The notes under the pieces were generated by a model that was not told the DNA's origin, ran no database searches, and was given only the letters and a program-made list of their open reading frames with translations. From Clostridium grantii DSM 8605 (GTDB taxonomy: Bacteria; Bacillota; Clostridia; Clostridiales; Clostridiaceae), in contig NZ_FQXM01000005.1 in the NCBI RefSeq assembly GCF_900129965.1, forward strand, positions 124,001 to 188,000: a stretch of DNA of 64,000 nt, read 5' to 3'. Positions 36,134 through 45,147 of this stretch are shown in pieces. The translations under genes were made by a program, and so were the position numbers. Numbering within the stretch: position 1 is the first letter of the stretch; each line of letters starts with the position of its first letter.

Positions 36134-36153
36134 GCTTTCGCCAAAGCGAAAGG
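36134..36153 (+). repeat. Small hairpin repeat (GCTTTCGCCAAAGCGAAAGG)
   Basis: Self-complementary CTTTCGC-CAAA-GCGAAAG. The same sequence with three changes lies in reverse at 59881-59900 as part of a longer hairpin. Confidence 0.5.
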
Positions 36154-36313
36154 TCTCCATTACTGTAAACTGCCACTTGTCAACTTCTTTTGATTACTGT
36201 CAAAACCTGCTACGGTATTAAAAGCTTTTAATTTATACCAAAAAATATCTACGATATTGAGAATAAATATGATATTATTAAGATATAGTTAATGGATGAA
36301 AGTAGGTAATTTT

Positions 36314-37312
36314 ATGGTTACAATTTATGATATAGCAAAGAAAACTGGATATGCGCCTGCAACGGTTTCAAAGGCACTTAATGATAAACCAGATATTAGT
36401 GCGAAAACAAAAGAAAAAATACATGCTGTAGCAAAAGAAATGGGATACTCCCCTAATTCACAGGCTATTGCTTTATCTACCAATAAAACTTGGAATATTG
36501 GGGTTTTATTTGAGGATGGAAGACATAATGGATTTACTCATTATCTTTTTTCTAAAATTCTAGAAAGTTTGAAAAAAGAAGCAGAATTAAGTGGGTATGA
36601 TATTACCTTTATTTCACAAAGTATTGCAGGAAGAGATACCACATACCTTGAACATGCCAGATATAGAAGGTGTGAAGGTATAATAATTGCATGTGTTGAT
36701 TTTACTATAAAAGGAATAAGAGAATTGGTAGATAGCGAGATACCAGTGGTGGTAATTGACCATTTATTTGATTCAGCAAGTACAGTTAAGTCAGATAATA
36801 TAGATGGTATGAGAAAGATAGTTTATTATTTAAAAGCACAAGGACATAAAAATATTACATATATACATGGAGAGCCCTCTTATGTAACTGAACAAAGAAT
36901 AGAGAGTTTTATAAAAGCAAATGAAGATTTTCAGGATCAAGGTAAATATAATTTAATCGAAGGAGTATATTCATCTAAAACAGATGCATATAACAAAACA
37001 AATCTTCTTTTTCAAAAAACAGATGAAATTCCTAGTGCTATTGTTTATCCAGATGATTATTCTGCTCTAGGGGGTATCGATTGCATTTTAGAATATGGAT
37101 ATAATATTCCAGATGATATAGCAGTAGTTGGTTTCGATGGTGTTGAGTTAGGAGAAATAATAAAACCATCTCTTACCACAATAAAACAGGATACAAACAA
37201 AATGGGAAGATTAGCAGTAAAGCAATTATTGAAACAAATTGAAAATCCAGATGAAGAAAATGTGGTAATACAAGTGCCGGTTAAACTTGTAGAAAGAGAT
37301 TCTTCAAAATAA
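36314..37312 (+). CDS. LacI-family regulator upstream of sugar ABC operon
   Basis: 332 residues from ATG 36314 (AGTAGGT upstream); the in-frame ATG at 36296 gives six extra residues and a weaker context. Helix-turn-helix TIYDIAKKTGYAPATVSKALN with DISAKTKEKI, then a sugar sensor domain (GHKNITYIHG, PDDIAVVGFDGVELG, VERDS end). It precedes the importer, GH1 and GH43 genes and is the best candidate to bind the three CGGTT-type sites in their promoter region. Confidence 0.88.
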   Translation: MVTIYDIAKKTGYAPATVSKALNDKPDISAKTKEKIHAVAKEMGYSPNSQAIALSTNKTWNIGVLFEDGRHNGFTHYLFSKILESLKKEAELSGYDITFISQSIAGRDTTYLEHARYRRCEGIIIACVDFTIKGIRELVDSEIPVVVIDHLFDSASTVKSDNIDGMRKIVYYLKAQGHKNITYIHGEPSYVTEQRIESFIKANEDFQDQGKYNLIEGVYSSKTDAYNKTNLLFQKTDEIPSAIVYPDDYSALGGIDCILEYGYNIPDDIAVVGFDGVELGEIIKPSLTTIKQDTNKMGRLAVKQLLKQIENPDEENVVIQVPVKLVERDSSK

Positions 37313-37314
37313 AT

Positions 37315-37343
37315 AAAAAAACGCTTGTATAATGCGTTTTTTT
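37315..37343 (+). terminator. Terminator after LacI gene
   Basis: AAAAAAACGC / GCGTTTTTTT around a 9-nt loop, directly after the stop codon. Confidence 0.85.
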
Positions 37344-37466
37344 ATTGTATAATAAACTTAATCGGTTGAGGAAAACCATTACAAGATTTAAACATTGAAT
37401 TAATGAACTTTAAAAGAGATATTTAGAGTGTGAGAATGTTTTAATCTATTATTTTTACTAAAGTTC

Positions 37467-37531
37467 TAAACCGGTTAAGTAAAATTAAAATATTCTATCT
37501 GATTTTGAAAAATAATATCTAAATCGGTTAA
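37467..37531. promoter_or_regulatory. Two LacI-type operators before the ABC operon
   Basis: TAAACCGGTTAA (37467-37478) and TAAATCGGTTAA (37520-37531), 53 bp apart, close matches to the palindrome in the MATE promoter. Spacing near five helical turns would allow looping by one regulator. Confidence 0.65.
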
Positions 37532-37650
37532 GCGTATTAAGCATATTAAGCAAATATAAGTTGAGAATGAATAATATGTGGAATAAGGGTATAAACTATT
37601 CTATATATTTTCAGATATATTCAAAAACATATTCATAGGGGGTATTAAAG

Positions 37651-39018
37651 ATGAAAAAAATTATTGCATTAGTAATGAGTTTAACTTTAATGACGTCATT
37701 AGTAGCTTGTGGAGGAGGAAACTCCAACACTAAAAATTCTAATGAAAATGCAGCAACACCTGAGGTAACTGAGGAAGCAGATCCAACAGAATCAACTATA
37801 CTTGGTAATGCAAATGCTGACAAAACTTTAGTTGTATGGACATTCACAGATGAAGTAAAAGGTATGATTAGTGATTACTATTTAAAAGATAATCCAGACC
37901 TTCCTTATAACATCGAAGTAGTAGTAGTTCCAACTGAAAATTATCAAACAAAACTTGATCCAGTTCTTGCATCAGGAAAAAATGCTCCAGATGTATTCAC
38001 TATGGAAGCAGCTTTTGTTAAAAAGTATATAGATTCACCTTTCACAATGGACTTATCAAAAGTAGGTCTTGAAGCAAAAGCTGGAGATACTCTTCCATAT
38101 GTATTAGATGTTGCTAAAGATAAAGATGGAGTTTTAAAAGGACTTTCATGGCAAGGAACACCAGGTGCATTCTTCTATCGTCGTTCAATTGCTAAGGAAT
38201 ACTTAGGGGTTTCTGAACCAGACGAAGTGCAAGCACTTATGAATGATTTTGATGGTTTCATCGATGTAGCACGTACTTTAGATGAAAAGTCTGGAGGAAA
38301 AGTTCATGCGATTTCAGGTACAGGTGACCTTACACAAGTATTCTATGCAGCACGTGAACATGCTTGGGTTGAAAATGATACTCTTGTAATTGATGATAAA
38401 ATCAAAGAATTATTTGAAACAGCAAAAATATTAAAAGATGAAAACTTAACTACAGATGCTGAACAATGGAGTGAAGCTTGGTTTGCAGGTATGAGTGGAG
38501 ACGACGTATTCGGATATTTATTACCAACTTGGGGATTACACTATGTTTTAAAAACAAATGCTGAAAATGCTACAAGTGGAACTTCAACTTCAGGTGACTG
38601 GGGAATGGTTCAAGGACCATCACCATATTTCTGGGGTGGAACATGGGTTGGACTTCGTGAAGGAACAGAAATGCAAGAAGCAGCAGCACAATTGGTTGAA
38701 TACTTAACTTTAAATGATGACTTCTTAACAGCTTGGGCAAAAAATACTGGTGACTTCTTATCAGATCAAGTTGTAGTTGATAAAATTAAAGGTGATTTCT
38801 CAGAAGAATTCTTAGCAGGACAAAATCATTATGATTATTTTGCAGAAATGGCTCCAAAAATAGATGCTTCTAAACTTCAAGGTAGCGATTATGACATTCA
38901 AGCTTTATTGGGTGAACAATTAATAGCTTACTCAAATGGAGAAAAAGACTTTGATACAGCTATGGAAGATTTCAAAGCAGAAGTACAAAACGCATTCCCA
39001 ACTATTAATGTAGAATAA
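37651..39018 (+). CDS. Sugar ABC transporter substrate-binding lipoprotein
   Basis: 455 residues. Lipoprotein signal with C20 in the lipobox LVAC, a low-complexity Asn/Glu/Thr linker (about 21-50), then a family 1 extracellular solute-binding fold (KTLVVWTFTDEVKG, SGKNAPDVFTMEAAF, a WGMVQGPSPYFWGGTW segment). It captures an oligosaccharide outside the membrane for the two permeases downstream. The GH1 and GH43 enzymes in the operon suggest beta-gluco- or xylo-oligosaccharides. Ribosome site GGGGG. Confidence 0.9.
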   Translation: MKKIIALVMSLTLMTSLVACGGGNSNTKNSNENAATPEVTEEADPTESTILGNANADKTLVVWTFTDEVKGMISDYYLKDNPDLPYNIEVVVVPTENYQTKLDPVLASGKNAPDVFTMEAAFVKKYIDSPFTMDLSKVGLEAKAGDTLPYVLDVAKDKDGVLKGLSWQGTPGAFFYRRSIAKEYLGVSEPDEVQALMNDFDGFIDVARTLDEKSGGKVHAISGTGDLTQVFYAAREHAWVENDTLVIDDKIKELFETAKILKDENLTTDAEQWSEAWFAGMSGDDVFGYLLPTWGLHYVLKTNAENATSGTSTSGDWGMVQGPSPYFWGGTWVGLREGTEMQEAAAQLVEYLTLNDDFLTAWAKNTGDFLSDQVVVDKIKGDFSEEFLAGQNHYDYFAEMAPKIDASKLQGSDYDIQALLGEQLIAYSNGEKDFDTAMEDFKAEVQNAFPTINVE

Positions 39019-39041
39019 AGAATTACAAACTATAATGGAAT

Positions 39042-39073
39042 AGAATTTTCCTAAAAAACTTTAGGAAAATTCT
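39042..39073 (+). promoter_or_regulatory. Intercistronic hairpin between binding protein and permease genes
   Basis: Perfect 14-bp stem AGAATTTTCCTAAA / TTTAGGAAAATTCT with AAAC loop and only a weak T stretch after it. The usual role at this position is partial termination or 3' protection that raises binding-protein mRNA. Confidence 0.7.
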
Positions 39074-39100
39074 GTTTCTTAGCTAAAAGGGGGTTTTAAG

Positions 39101-40036
39101 ATGGCAACTAAGAGTTTATCAAGTAAAAAAGAAGGAAAAAGAAAAACTATTTCTTATTCTAAATATGGTTATTTCTTCGTAGCTCCTTTTATTATTGCTT
39201 TTTTAATTTTTCAGTTTTATCCGATATTATATACAATAAATTTGAGTTTTACAGATTTGGCAGGTTGGGCAGAAGAATTCAATTATGTTGGTTTTAAAAA
39301 TTACACATCGCTTCTTAATAACAAATTGTTTCATGCAGCATTTATAAATACATGGATAATATGGATGATGAATTTTATTCCACAAATAACTTTAGCACTA
39401 TTATTAGCTAGTTGGTTTACAAATCTAAAATTGAAAATAAAAGGAACTGGATTTTTTAAAGTTACCTTATACTTACCAAATATAATAACAGCAGCATCAG
39501 TATCAGTTCTTTTCTATGCAATATTTGGATATCCATCAGGTCCATTAAATCAATTAATGCAAAATATGGGATTGATTGATGCACCTATAAATTTCTTTAG
39601 AAGTGTGGGTATTACAAGAGGAACAGTAGCATTCATTCAATTTTGGATGTGGTACGGAAACACAATGATTATATTAATGGCAGCTATTTTAGGTATTTCA
39701 CCATCACTTTATGAGTCAGCAATGGTAGATGGAGCAACTTCAACACAAATGTTTTGGAGAATAACAATGCCTTTAATCAAACCAATTATGTTATATACAT
39801 TGATAACATCATTAATTGGTGGTATGCAAATGTTTGACATTCCATTCCTACTTACAGGTGGAGCGCCAAACAATTCAGTTCAAACTATGACAATGTTTAT
39901 ATACAAACAAGCCTTTACAGGTGGACGTAATTTCTATTTTGCAGCAGCGGCATCAATGTTACTATTTATACTTATTGCTGTAATTAGTTTAATAATATTT
40001 AGATTTTTCAGACAAGAAGATAGGGGGAGAGCGTAA
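39101..40036 (+). CDS. Sugar ABC transporter permease (MalF-like)
   Basis: 311 residues, about six membrane helices after a basic N-terminal tail. The EAA-loop is seen as YESAMVDGATSTQMFWRITMP, which docks on the ATPase. Pairs with the next permease to form the import channel. Ends with DRGRA; the next start codon follows its stop codon without a gap. Confidence 0.92.
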   Translation: MATKSLSSKKEGKRKTISYSKYGYFFVAPFIIAFLIFQFYPILYTINLSFTDLAGWAEEFNYVGFKNYTSLLNNKLFHAAFINTWIIWMMNFIPQITLALLLASWFTNLKLKIKGTGFFKVTLYLPNIITAASVSVLFYAIFGYPSGPLNQLMQNMGLIDAPINFFRSVGITRGTVAFIQFWMWYGNTMIILMAAILGISPSLYESAMVDGATSTQMFWRITMPLIKPIMLYTLITSLIGGMQMFDIPFLLTGGAPNNSVQTMTMFIYKQAFTGGRNFYFAAAASMLLFILIAVISLIIFRFFRQEDRGRA

Positions 40037-40873
40037 ATGCATACAAAAAGCGAAAAAATTGAAAAAATACTCATTTACACACTACTTTGCTTTCTACTAT
40101 TTTTAAGCATAATACCATTTTGGCTTATGTTTGTTAATGCAACGCGTTCCACAGAACAAATTCAACAAGGAATATCTCTTATCCCAAGTAAATATTTAAA
40201 ATTTAACTGGGATGTATTAACAGGTAGAGGGTTTAATATTTGGAGTGGTTTGAAGAACAGTGCCATTATAGCTTTTTCTTCAACATTCTTATCAATATAC
40301 TTTTCAGCAATGGCAGCTTACGGACTTGTAGCATATGAGTTTAAAGGCCGTGACACACTTTTTACAATAATCCTTGTGGTTATGATGATTCCAGCTCAAC
40401 TTAGTATGGTTGGATTTTACCGTTTTATGTTGGACTTGAATTTAGTAGATTCCTTTATTCCAATTATTTTTGGAGCTATATCATCTCCAGCTACAATATT
40501 TTTCTTAAGACAATACTTGCTTTCTTCCTTCCAAAAGGAATTAATAGAAGCAGCGCGTATTGATGGAGAGGGAGAAATAGGAATCTTCCATAAAATCATG
40601 TTACCTATTATGAAACCAGCTTTGGCAACTATGGGTATTTTCGGAATAGTAGGATCATGGAACAATTATTTAATGCCATTAACATTATTAACAAGTGAAA
40701 GTAAATACACACTTCCAATGCTTGTACAGCTATTGAAAGCAGATATATATAGTACTGAATACGGCGGTATTTATTTAGGTTTATCATTATCAGTATTCCC
40801 ACTATTAGTAACATACTTATTTTTATCAAAATATATCATTAGAGGTATTACACTTGGCGGAGTAAAAGAATAG
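40037..40873 (+). CDS. Sugar ABC transporter permease (MalG-like)
   Basis: 278 residues, six membrane helices; EAA-loop IEAARIDGEGEIGIFHKIMLP. Second channel subunit of the carbohydrate uptake-1 type importer. No ATP-binding gene follows, so the system must borrow a general MsmX/UgpC-like ATPase from elsewhere in the genome. GGGGGAGAG lies just before the ATG. Confidence 0.92.
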   Translation: MHTKSEKIEKILIYTLLCFLLFLSIIPFWLMFVNATRSTEQIQQGISLIPSKYLKFNWDVLTGRGFNIWSGLKNSAIIAFSSTFLSIYFSAMAAYGLVAYEFKGRDTLFTIILVVMMIPAQLSMVGFYRFMLDLNLVDSFIPIIFGAISSPATIFFLRQYLLSSFQKELIEAARIDGEGEIGIFHKIMLPIMKPALATMGIFGIVGSWNNYLMPLTLLTSESKYTLPMLVQLLKADIYSTEYGGIYLGLSLSVFPLLVTYLFLSKYIIRGITLGGVKE

Positions 40874-40883
40874 GAGAATAAAA

Positions 40884-42206
40884 ATGTTTACTAAAGATTT
40901 TATTTTTGGTGCAGCTACATCTTCATATCAGATAGAAGGTACAAAAACTACATCAGGATATATAGAAAGTATTTGGGATGAATTTTCTAAAAAACCAGGA
41001 GCAATTTTAGATAAAAGTGATGGTAAAGTTGCTTGTGAGCATATGAAGTATTATAAAGAAGATATTCAACTTATGAAAGAATTGAATCTTGATGCATATA
41101 GATTTTCCATTTCTTGGCCAAGAATTATGCCAAAAGAAGGAGAAATATCACAAGAGGGAATAGATTTTTATAAAAATTTACTTCTTGAACTTAAAGAAAA
41201 AGGGTTAAAATCATCAGTTACAATATATCATTGGGATCTTCCACTTTGGATTTATGAGAAAAATGGAGGATGGATTAGCCGTGATACAGCATATTTATAC
41301 CTTGAATATATGAAACTTGTAACAAGGGAATTAGATGAGTATGTTGATCAATGGGTAACTTTTAATGAACCTTTCTGCAGTAGTTTTTTAGGCTATCTAA
41401 CAGGAGACCATGCCCCGGGACATAGAAATGAAACTGATTATATTAAGGCTGTTCATCATTTACATCTAGCACATGGATTGGCCGTAGACTATTACAAAAA
41501 AAATTATAATAAGCCTATAGGAATTGTGGTAAATTTAACTCATGTTTATTCAAGTGACAATTCATATAATAATAGAATGGCCATTAAAGTATGGGATGCT
41601 ATAAGCAATACAGTTTATTTAGACCCTATATTTAAAGGAAGGTATCCAGATGATTTAATGATGCTTTTGTCAAATAAGGTGTCAGATTTTAATTTTATTA
41701 GGGAAGGTGATTTAGAAATCATCTCTAATAAAATTGATTTTCTAGGAATTAATTATTATACCCACTGTTTTGTGGAATTTGATGCAACTAGTAAATTTTT
41801 AGGACGCCCTGCTTATACAGAACATGAAAAAACAGCAATGAATTGGGATATAACGCCACAAGCATTATATGATCTTGTACATCGAGTAAGAAATGAGTAC
41901 ACAGATATACCTATTTATATTACTGAAAATGGATCAGCTTGGGATGATAAGCTTGAAGATGGAAGAGTGCATGATGATGGACGAATTAATTATTTTAATC
42001 TTCATTTAGAAGTAGTAGAAAAGTTAAACCATGAAGGAATGAATATTGCAGGATATTTTGCTTGGTCACTTATGGATAATTTCGAATGGGCTTATGGATA
42101 TGCTAAAAGATTTGGTATTATTTACATTGATTATGAAACTCAAAAAAGATATCCAAAGGATAGTTACTATAGATACAAAGAAATAATTAAAGCTAGAGAA
42201 TTGTAG
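40884..42206 (+). CDS. Beta-glucosidase (GH1)
   Basis: 440 residues, a full-length GH1 TIM barrel with no signal peptide, so it acts in the cytosol on imported sugars. Acid/base E162 in TFNEPF, nucleophile E348 in YITENGSAW, N-terminal FIFGAATSSYQIEG and aglycone region SLMDNFEWAYGY. The lack of obvious 6-phosphate residues and the ABC (not PTS) context favour a beta-glucosidase acting on free oligosaccharides. 10 nt after the permease gene. Confidence 0.92.
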   Translation: MFTKDFIFGAATSSYQIEGTKTTSGYIESIWDEFSKKPGAILDKSDGKVACEHMKYYKEDIQLMKELNLDAYRFSISWPRIMPKEGEISQEGIDFYKNLLLELKEKGLKSSVTIYHWDLPLWIYEKNGGWISRDTAYLYLEYMKLVTRELDEYVDQWVTFNEPFCSSFLGYLTGDHAPGHRNETDYIKAVHHLHLAHGLAVDYYKKNYNKPIGIVVNLTHVYSSDNSYNNRMAIKVWDAISNTVYLDPIFKGRYPDDLMMLLSNKVSDFNFIREGDLEIISNKIDFLGINYYTHCFVEFDATSKFLGRPAYTEHEKTAMNWDITPQALYDLVHRVRNEYTDIPIYITENGSAWDDKLEDGRVHDDGRINYFNLHLEVVEKLNHEGMNIAGYFAWSLMDNFEWAYGYAKRFGIIYIDYETQKRYPKDSYYRYKEIIKAREL

Positions 42207-42219
42207 GGGAGGGTTAAAA

Positions 42220-43800
42220 ATGCAGACAAGGATTCAAAATCCAATTTTAAAAGGGTTTAATCCTGACCCGGCTATTTGTTATGTAGATGGAGTATATTAC
42301 ATAGCAACTAGCACTTTTGAATGGTTTCCTGGTGTGCAAATTCATGCGTCAAAGGATTTAGTTAACTGGAAAGTGGTTGCAAGACCACTAAATAGAATTA
42401 GTCTATTGGACATGAAGGGAAATCCATCATCAGGTGGTATTTGGGCACCATGTCTTACTTATAGCAAGGGAAAGTTTTACCTTATATATACTGACGTGAA
42501 AAGTTGGGATAATTCTTCACCTTTCAAAGATTCACCAAATTTTTTAACAACTTGTGATAAGATTGATGGCGTTTGGAGTGACCCTCTTTATATGAATAGC
42601 AGCGGATTTGATGCTTCACTATTTCATGACGATGACGGGAAAATATGGTACATGAACATGGAATGGGATTATAGAAAAGAAGGAACAAACCGTTTTACAG
42701 GCATTGTTATACAAGAATTTGATGAAGAAAATAGATGCCTTTTAGGAGAAGTTACTAAGATTTACAAAGGAACAAGTATAGGTTTAGTAGAAGGACCTCA
42801 TATATATAAAGTTGGAGAATTTTATTATTTGATGACTGCAGAAGGTGGAACTTCTTATGAGCATTCAGTAACAGTTGCTAGAAGTAGAAGCGTACTTGGA
42901 CCATATCAAACACATCCAAATAATCCTTTAGTTACAAGTTACGAAAAAGATGTTTACTTAAAAAAAGCAGGCCATGCTAGTATGTGTAAAAATAATAACG
43001 ATGAATGGTTTTTAGTACATTTATGTGGACGACCTCTTCCAGGAACTAATCGTTGTGTATTAGGAAGAGAAACCTCAATTCAAAGATTAGTTTGGCAAGA
43101 TGGCTGGCCTTATATTGCATCTGAAAATGGACCATGTCATGATCCTCAAGACTTTATAGAAGTTGAAGGAAATATTGCTAAATTAGAAAAAAATGAAATA
43201 AAATATACTTTTGATAACAATGATTTTCTAAATGATTTTCAAACTCTTAGAGTACCTTTAGGGAATTTGATGACCATAGAGGAAAATCCAGGTTATTTAA
43301 GATTATATGGTAGAGAGTCACTTATGTCATGTCATGTACAAACAGTCGTGGCAAGAAGACAAACTGATTTCAGCTTTGAAGCAGAAACTAAATTTTATTG
43401 TAACCCAGAAAGCTTTCATCATATGGCTGGTTTAACTTATAGATATGATGAGAAAAACCAATATTTCTTTAGAGTAAGTTTTGATGAAGATGATCAAAAA
43501 TACTCACTAGGTCTTTTGTGGGCTGATAGAGGAGTATTTAAGCTCGAAGAAATAGGAATTGATTATTATGAAAGTATAACTTTAAAAGTTGTGGTAAACT
43601 ACGATAAAATAAAATTTTATTATGCTATAAAAGACAAATTTGTTGAGTTCCCTGGAGAATATGATTCATCGATTTTATCTGATGATTATGTGGAACCAAT
43701 GGGTTTTACAGGAGCTTTTGTAGGAATGCAAACTATTGATATGAGGCATCAAAAATTTTATGCAGATTTTAAGTATTTTAATTATAAAGAAATAAAATAA
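42220..43800 (+). CDS. GH43 beta-xylosidase/arabinofuranosidase
   Basis: 526 residues, no signal peptide. Five-bladed propeller with catalytic triad D16 (GFNPDPAI), D131 (SSGFDASLFHDDDG) and E191 (VEGPHIY); WAPCLTY and HLCGRPLP are typical of the XynB-like group. Residues about 325-526 form the C-terminal beta-sandwich that closes the active site in these enzymes (MAGLTYRYDEKNQYF, FTGAFVGM). It likely releases xylose or arabinose from imported oligosaccharides. Last gene of the importer operon; a paralogue is at 58219. Confidence 0.9.
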   Translation: MQTRIQNPILKGFNPDPAICYVDGVYYIATSTFEWFPGVQIHASKDLVNWKVVARPLNRISLLDMKGNPSSGGIWAPCLTYSKGKFYLIYTDVKSWDNSSPFKDSPNFLTTCDKIDGVWSDPLYMNSSGFDASLFHDDDGKIWYMNMEWDYRKEGTNRFTGIVIQEFDEENRCLLGEVTKIYKGTSIGLVEGPHIYKVGEFYYLMTAEGGTSYEHSVTVARSRSVLGPYQTHPNNPLVTSYEKDVYLKKAGHASMCKNNNDEWFLVHLCGRPLPGTNRCVLGRETSIQRLVWQDGWPYIASENGPCHDPQDFIEVEGNIAKLEKNEIKYTFDNNDFLNDFQTLRVPLGNLMTIEENPGYLRLYGRESLMSCHVQTVVARRQTDFSFEAETKFYCNPESFHHMAGLTYRYDEKNQYFFRVSFDEDDQKYSLGLLWADRGVFKLEEIGIDYYESITLKVVVNYDKIKFYYAIKDKFVEFPGEYDSSILSDDYVEPMGFTGAFVGMQTIDMRHQKFYADFKYFNYKEIK

Positions 43801-43818
43801 TTTTTTAAAGGTTCTAAT

Positions 43819-43946
43819 AAAGGTATCTCAGTTCAACTATTAATTTATACATGCCACAAAACTCCCAAAAGCCGGAGCTTTTGTAAAATGAAAATAGGTT
43901 TAACTTCAAACAAATTGATAATTAATTGTTGAAGTTAAACCTATTT
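43819..43946. repeat. Palindromic repeat element, copy D (reverse of A with extra hairpin)
   Basis: The left part reads, in reverse, as the right half and centre of copy A (about 54 bp, one mismatch). The right part has a perfect 18-bp hairpin (AAATAGGTTTAACTTCAA at 43892-43909 and complement at 43929-43946) ending in the family terminus ACCTATT. Placed between convergent genes, it may also act as a terminator. Confidence 0.65.
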
Positions 43947-44008
43947 ATGGTTAAAGAATTTTAATCTGTTATAAGACACTGTAAAAGATTTTACAACATG
44001 AAACTTTT

Positions 44009-44785
44009 TTATCCTCTACCATAAACCTCAATCTGAATAAGGGCAGAAAAAGCTGCAGAAAGTTCACGTTTTAAACTACTAAATTTAAGTGAATCTATTT
44101 CTATTTCGTCAAACTTATAACTTTGATAATCTGTGGTTTTTTCCATAGTAATATCCATAATTGTTCCATTAGAAAAAGTAAATGTACCACTATACCAATT
44201 TATATCATGATCATTTATATAATCCGCACGCAAATATAATCTAATTTCATCAATCTTAACTTTTCTTCCGAAGTATAAATAAAAAGCTAAATCATCTCTT
44301 AGTCCACCACCCCAAGATTGATAAGGATAGTTTCCGTGACCGCTTGTCTCACATACGCCATCGATGGCATTTCTAGATTCAAAAACAGACTCATCACGAG
44401 TAACAATATTTGCATCAGAATGTGGAAAATAATTAATTTCTTTTCTTAAATCAAGAGTATTCATAGCTAAATTACGTCTAGTATGAATATCTTCATTAGA
44501 TACCTTTCTTAAAGTGATTATATGATTTTCACCTGCAAATGCTTCTGGATGATATGCTCTTTTTTTTTCTGAAAAAGGAATAGAATATTCAAAAAATCCT
44601 TCTGGAGCGTAAACCATAGATTCTTTTAAAGTTTTATCAATATTTACATAAGCGTAAAGTTCTTTTTCTAAATCAAAGACTAATTTATCCCCTTCAACAT
44701 ATTCTCTTTTAAAGTTTAAAGAAACATTTTCTCCATCGGATTGAAAAAGTATCTCATTCTCTTTGTTTTTTAGTAGTAATCTCAT
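44009..44785 (-). CDS. Hypothetical protein with carbohydrate-binding-like domain, uronate locus
   Basis: 258 residues from ATG 44785 (GGAGGAG upstream). No signal peptide or membrane segment. The first half is beta-rich (RLLLKNKENEILFQ, YVNIDKTLKESMVY), the second (about 110-258) resembles an F5/8C-like sandwich (RNAIDGVCETSGHGNYPYQSWGGGLRDDLAFYL-type segment, KIDEIRLYLRADY, ALIQIEVYG). It is divergent from kduI, so a role in handling unsaturated uronates is possible. I do not recognise an assigned function. Confidence 0.6.
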   Translation of the reverse strand: MRLLLKNKENEILFQSDGENVSLNFKREYVEGDKLVFDLEKELYAYVNIDKTLKESMVYAPEGFFEYSIPFSEKKRAYHPEAFAGENHIITLRKVSNEDIHTRRNLAMNTLDLRKEINYFPHSDANIVTRDESVFESRNAIDGVCETSGHGNYPYQSWGGGLRDDLAFYLYFGRKVKIDEIRLYLRADYINDHDINWYSGTFTFSNGTIMDITMEKTTDYQSYKFDEIEIDSLKFSSLKRELSAAFSALIQIEVYGRG

Positions 44786-44800
44786 AAAATCTCCTCCATT

Positions 44801-44840
44801 ATTTTCAAGTATAATCAAATATTTTCAAGTATAATCAAAG
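44801..44840. repeat. 20-bp tandem duplication upstream of the minus-strand gene
   Basis: ATTTTCAAGTATAATCAAAT followed directly by the same 20 bases with one change at the end. On the minus strand each unit carries GATTATACTTGAAAA, a possible -10 or regulator site. Confidence 0.7.
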
Positions 44841-44884
44841 TTTTCAATTTCTCTTACTTATATGATAATATAGCTAGCGCTTAA

Positions 44885-44906
44885 TGTCAATATAGTGACA
44901 CTATAT
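44885..44906. promoter_or_regulatory. Overlapping palindromes, candidate operator for kduID
   Basis: TGTCAATATAGTGACA and the 17-bp dyad ATATAGTGACACTATAT share bases. The 10-mer TGACACTATA recurs at 46948-46957 ahead of the LacI gene that ends this cluster. Confidence 0.5.
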
Positions 44907-45017
44907 GTTCATAATTCTATACAGCGTTTAAAGAAGAGAAATAAGTAGATATAGTTAGTAAATGCGACTTTATTTATTATAATGGGTATTTTTGAATGAA
45001 TATGAAAGTGAGATATA

Positions 45018-45046
45018 TTGAATAAAGTCTAGATAAATGATATATT
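45018..45046 (+). promoter_or_regulatory. Predicted promoter of kduI
   Basis: TTGAAT 45018-45023, 17-nt spacer, TATATT 45041-45046. Confidence 0.55.
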
Positions 45047-45147
45047 ATTAGTGAGATTAAAGTGTCAAAAAATGAAACGAACAAATTATAATAAAATGTT
45101 TTGCAACAAGCAAAGTATTAAAATAAATAATTAGGAGGATTCAAATT

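Larger units (their letters stand above)
37313..37650. other. Promoter/operator region of sugar ABC operon
   Basis: 338 bp without a gene. It has a terminator for the LacI gene (37315-37343), a possible promoter (TTGTAT 37325-37330, 17 nt, TATAAT 37348-37353) and three operator-like sites: AATCGGTTGAGG near 37360, TAAACCGGTTAA (37467-37478) and TAAATCGGTTAA (37520-37531). Confidence 0.7.
44786..45147. other. Divergent regulatory region before kduI
   Basis: 362 bp without a gene. It holds a 20-bp tandem duplication (44801-44840), overlapping palindromes TGTCA-N6-TGACA (44885-44900) and ATATAGTG-A-CACTATAT (44890-44906), and a kduI promoter candidate at 45018-45046. Confidence 0.7.
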
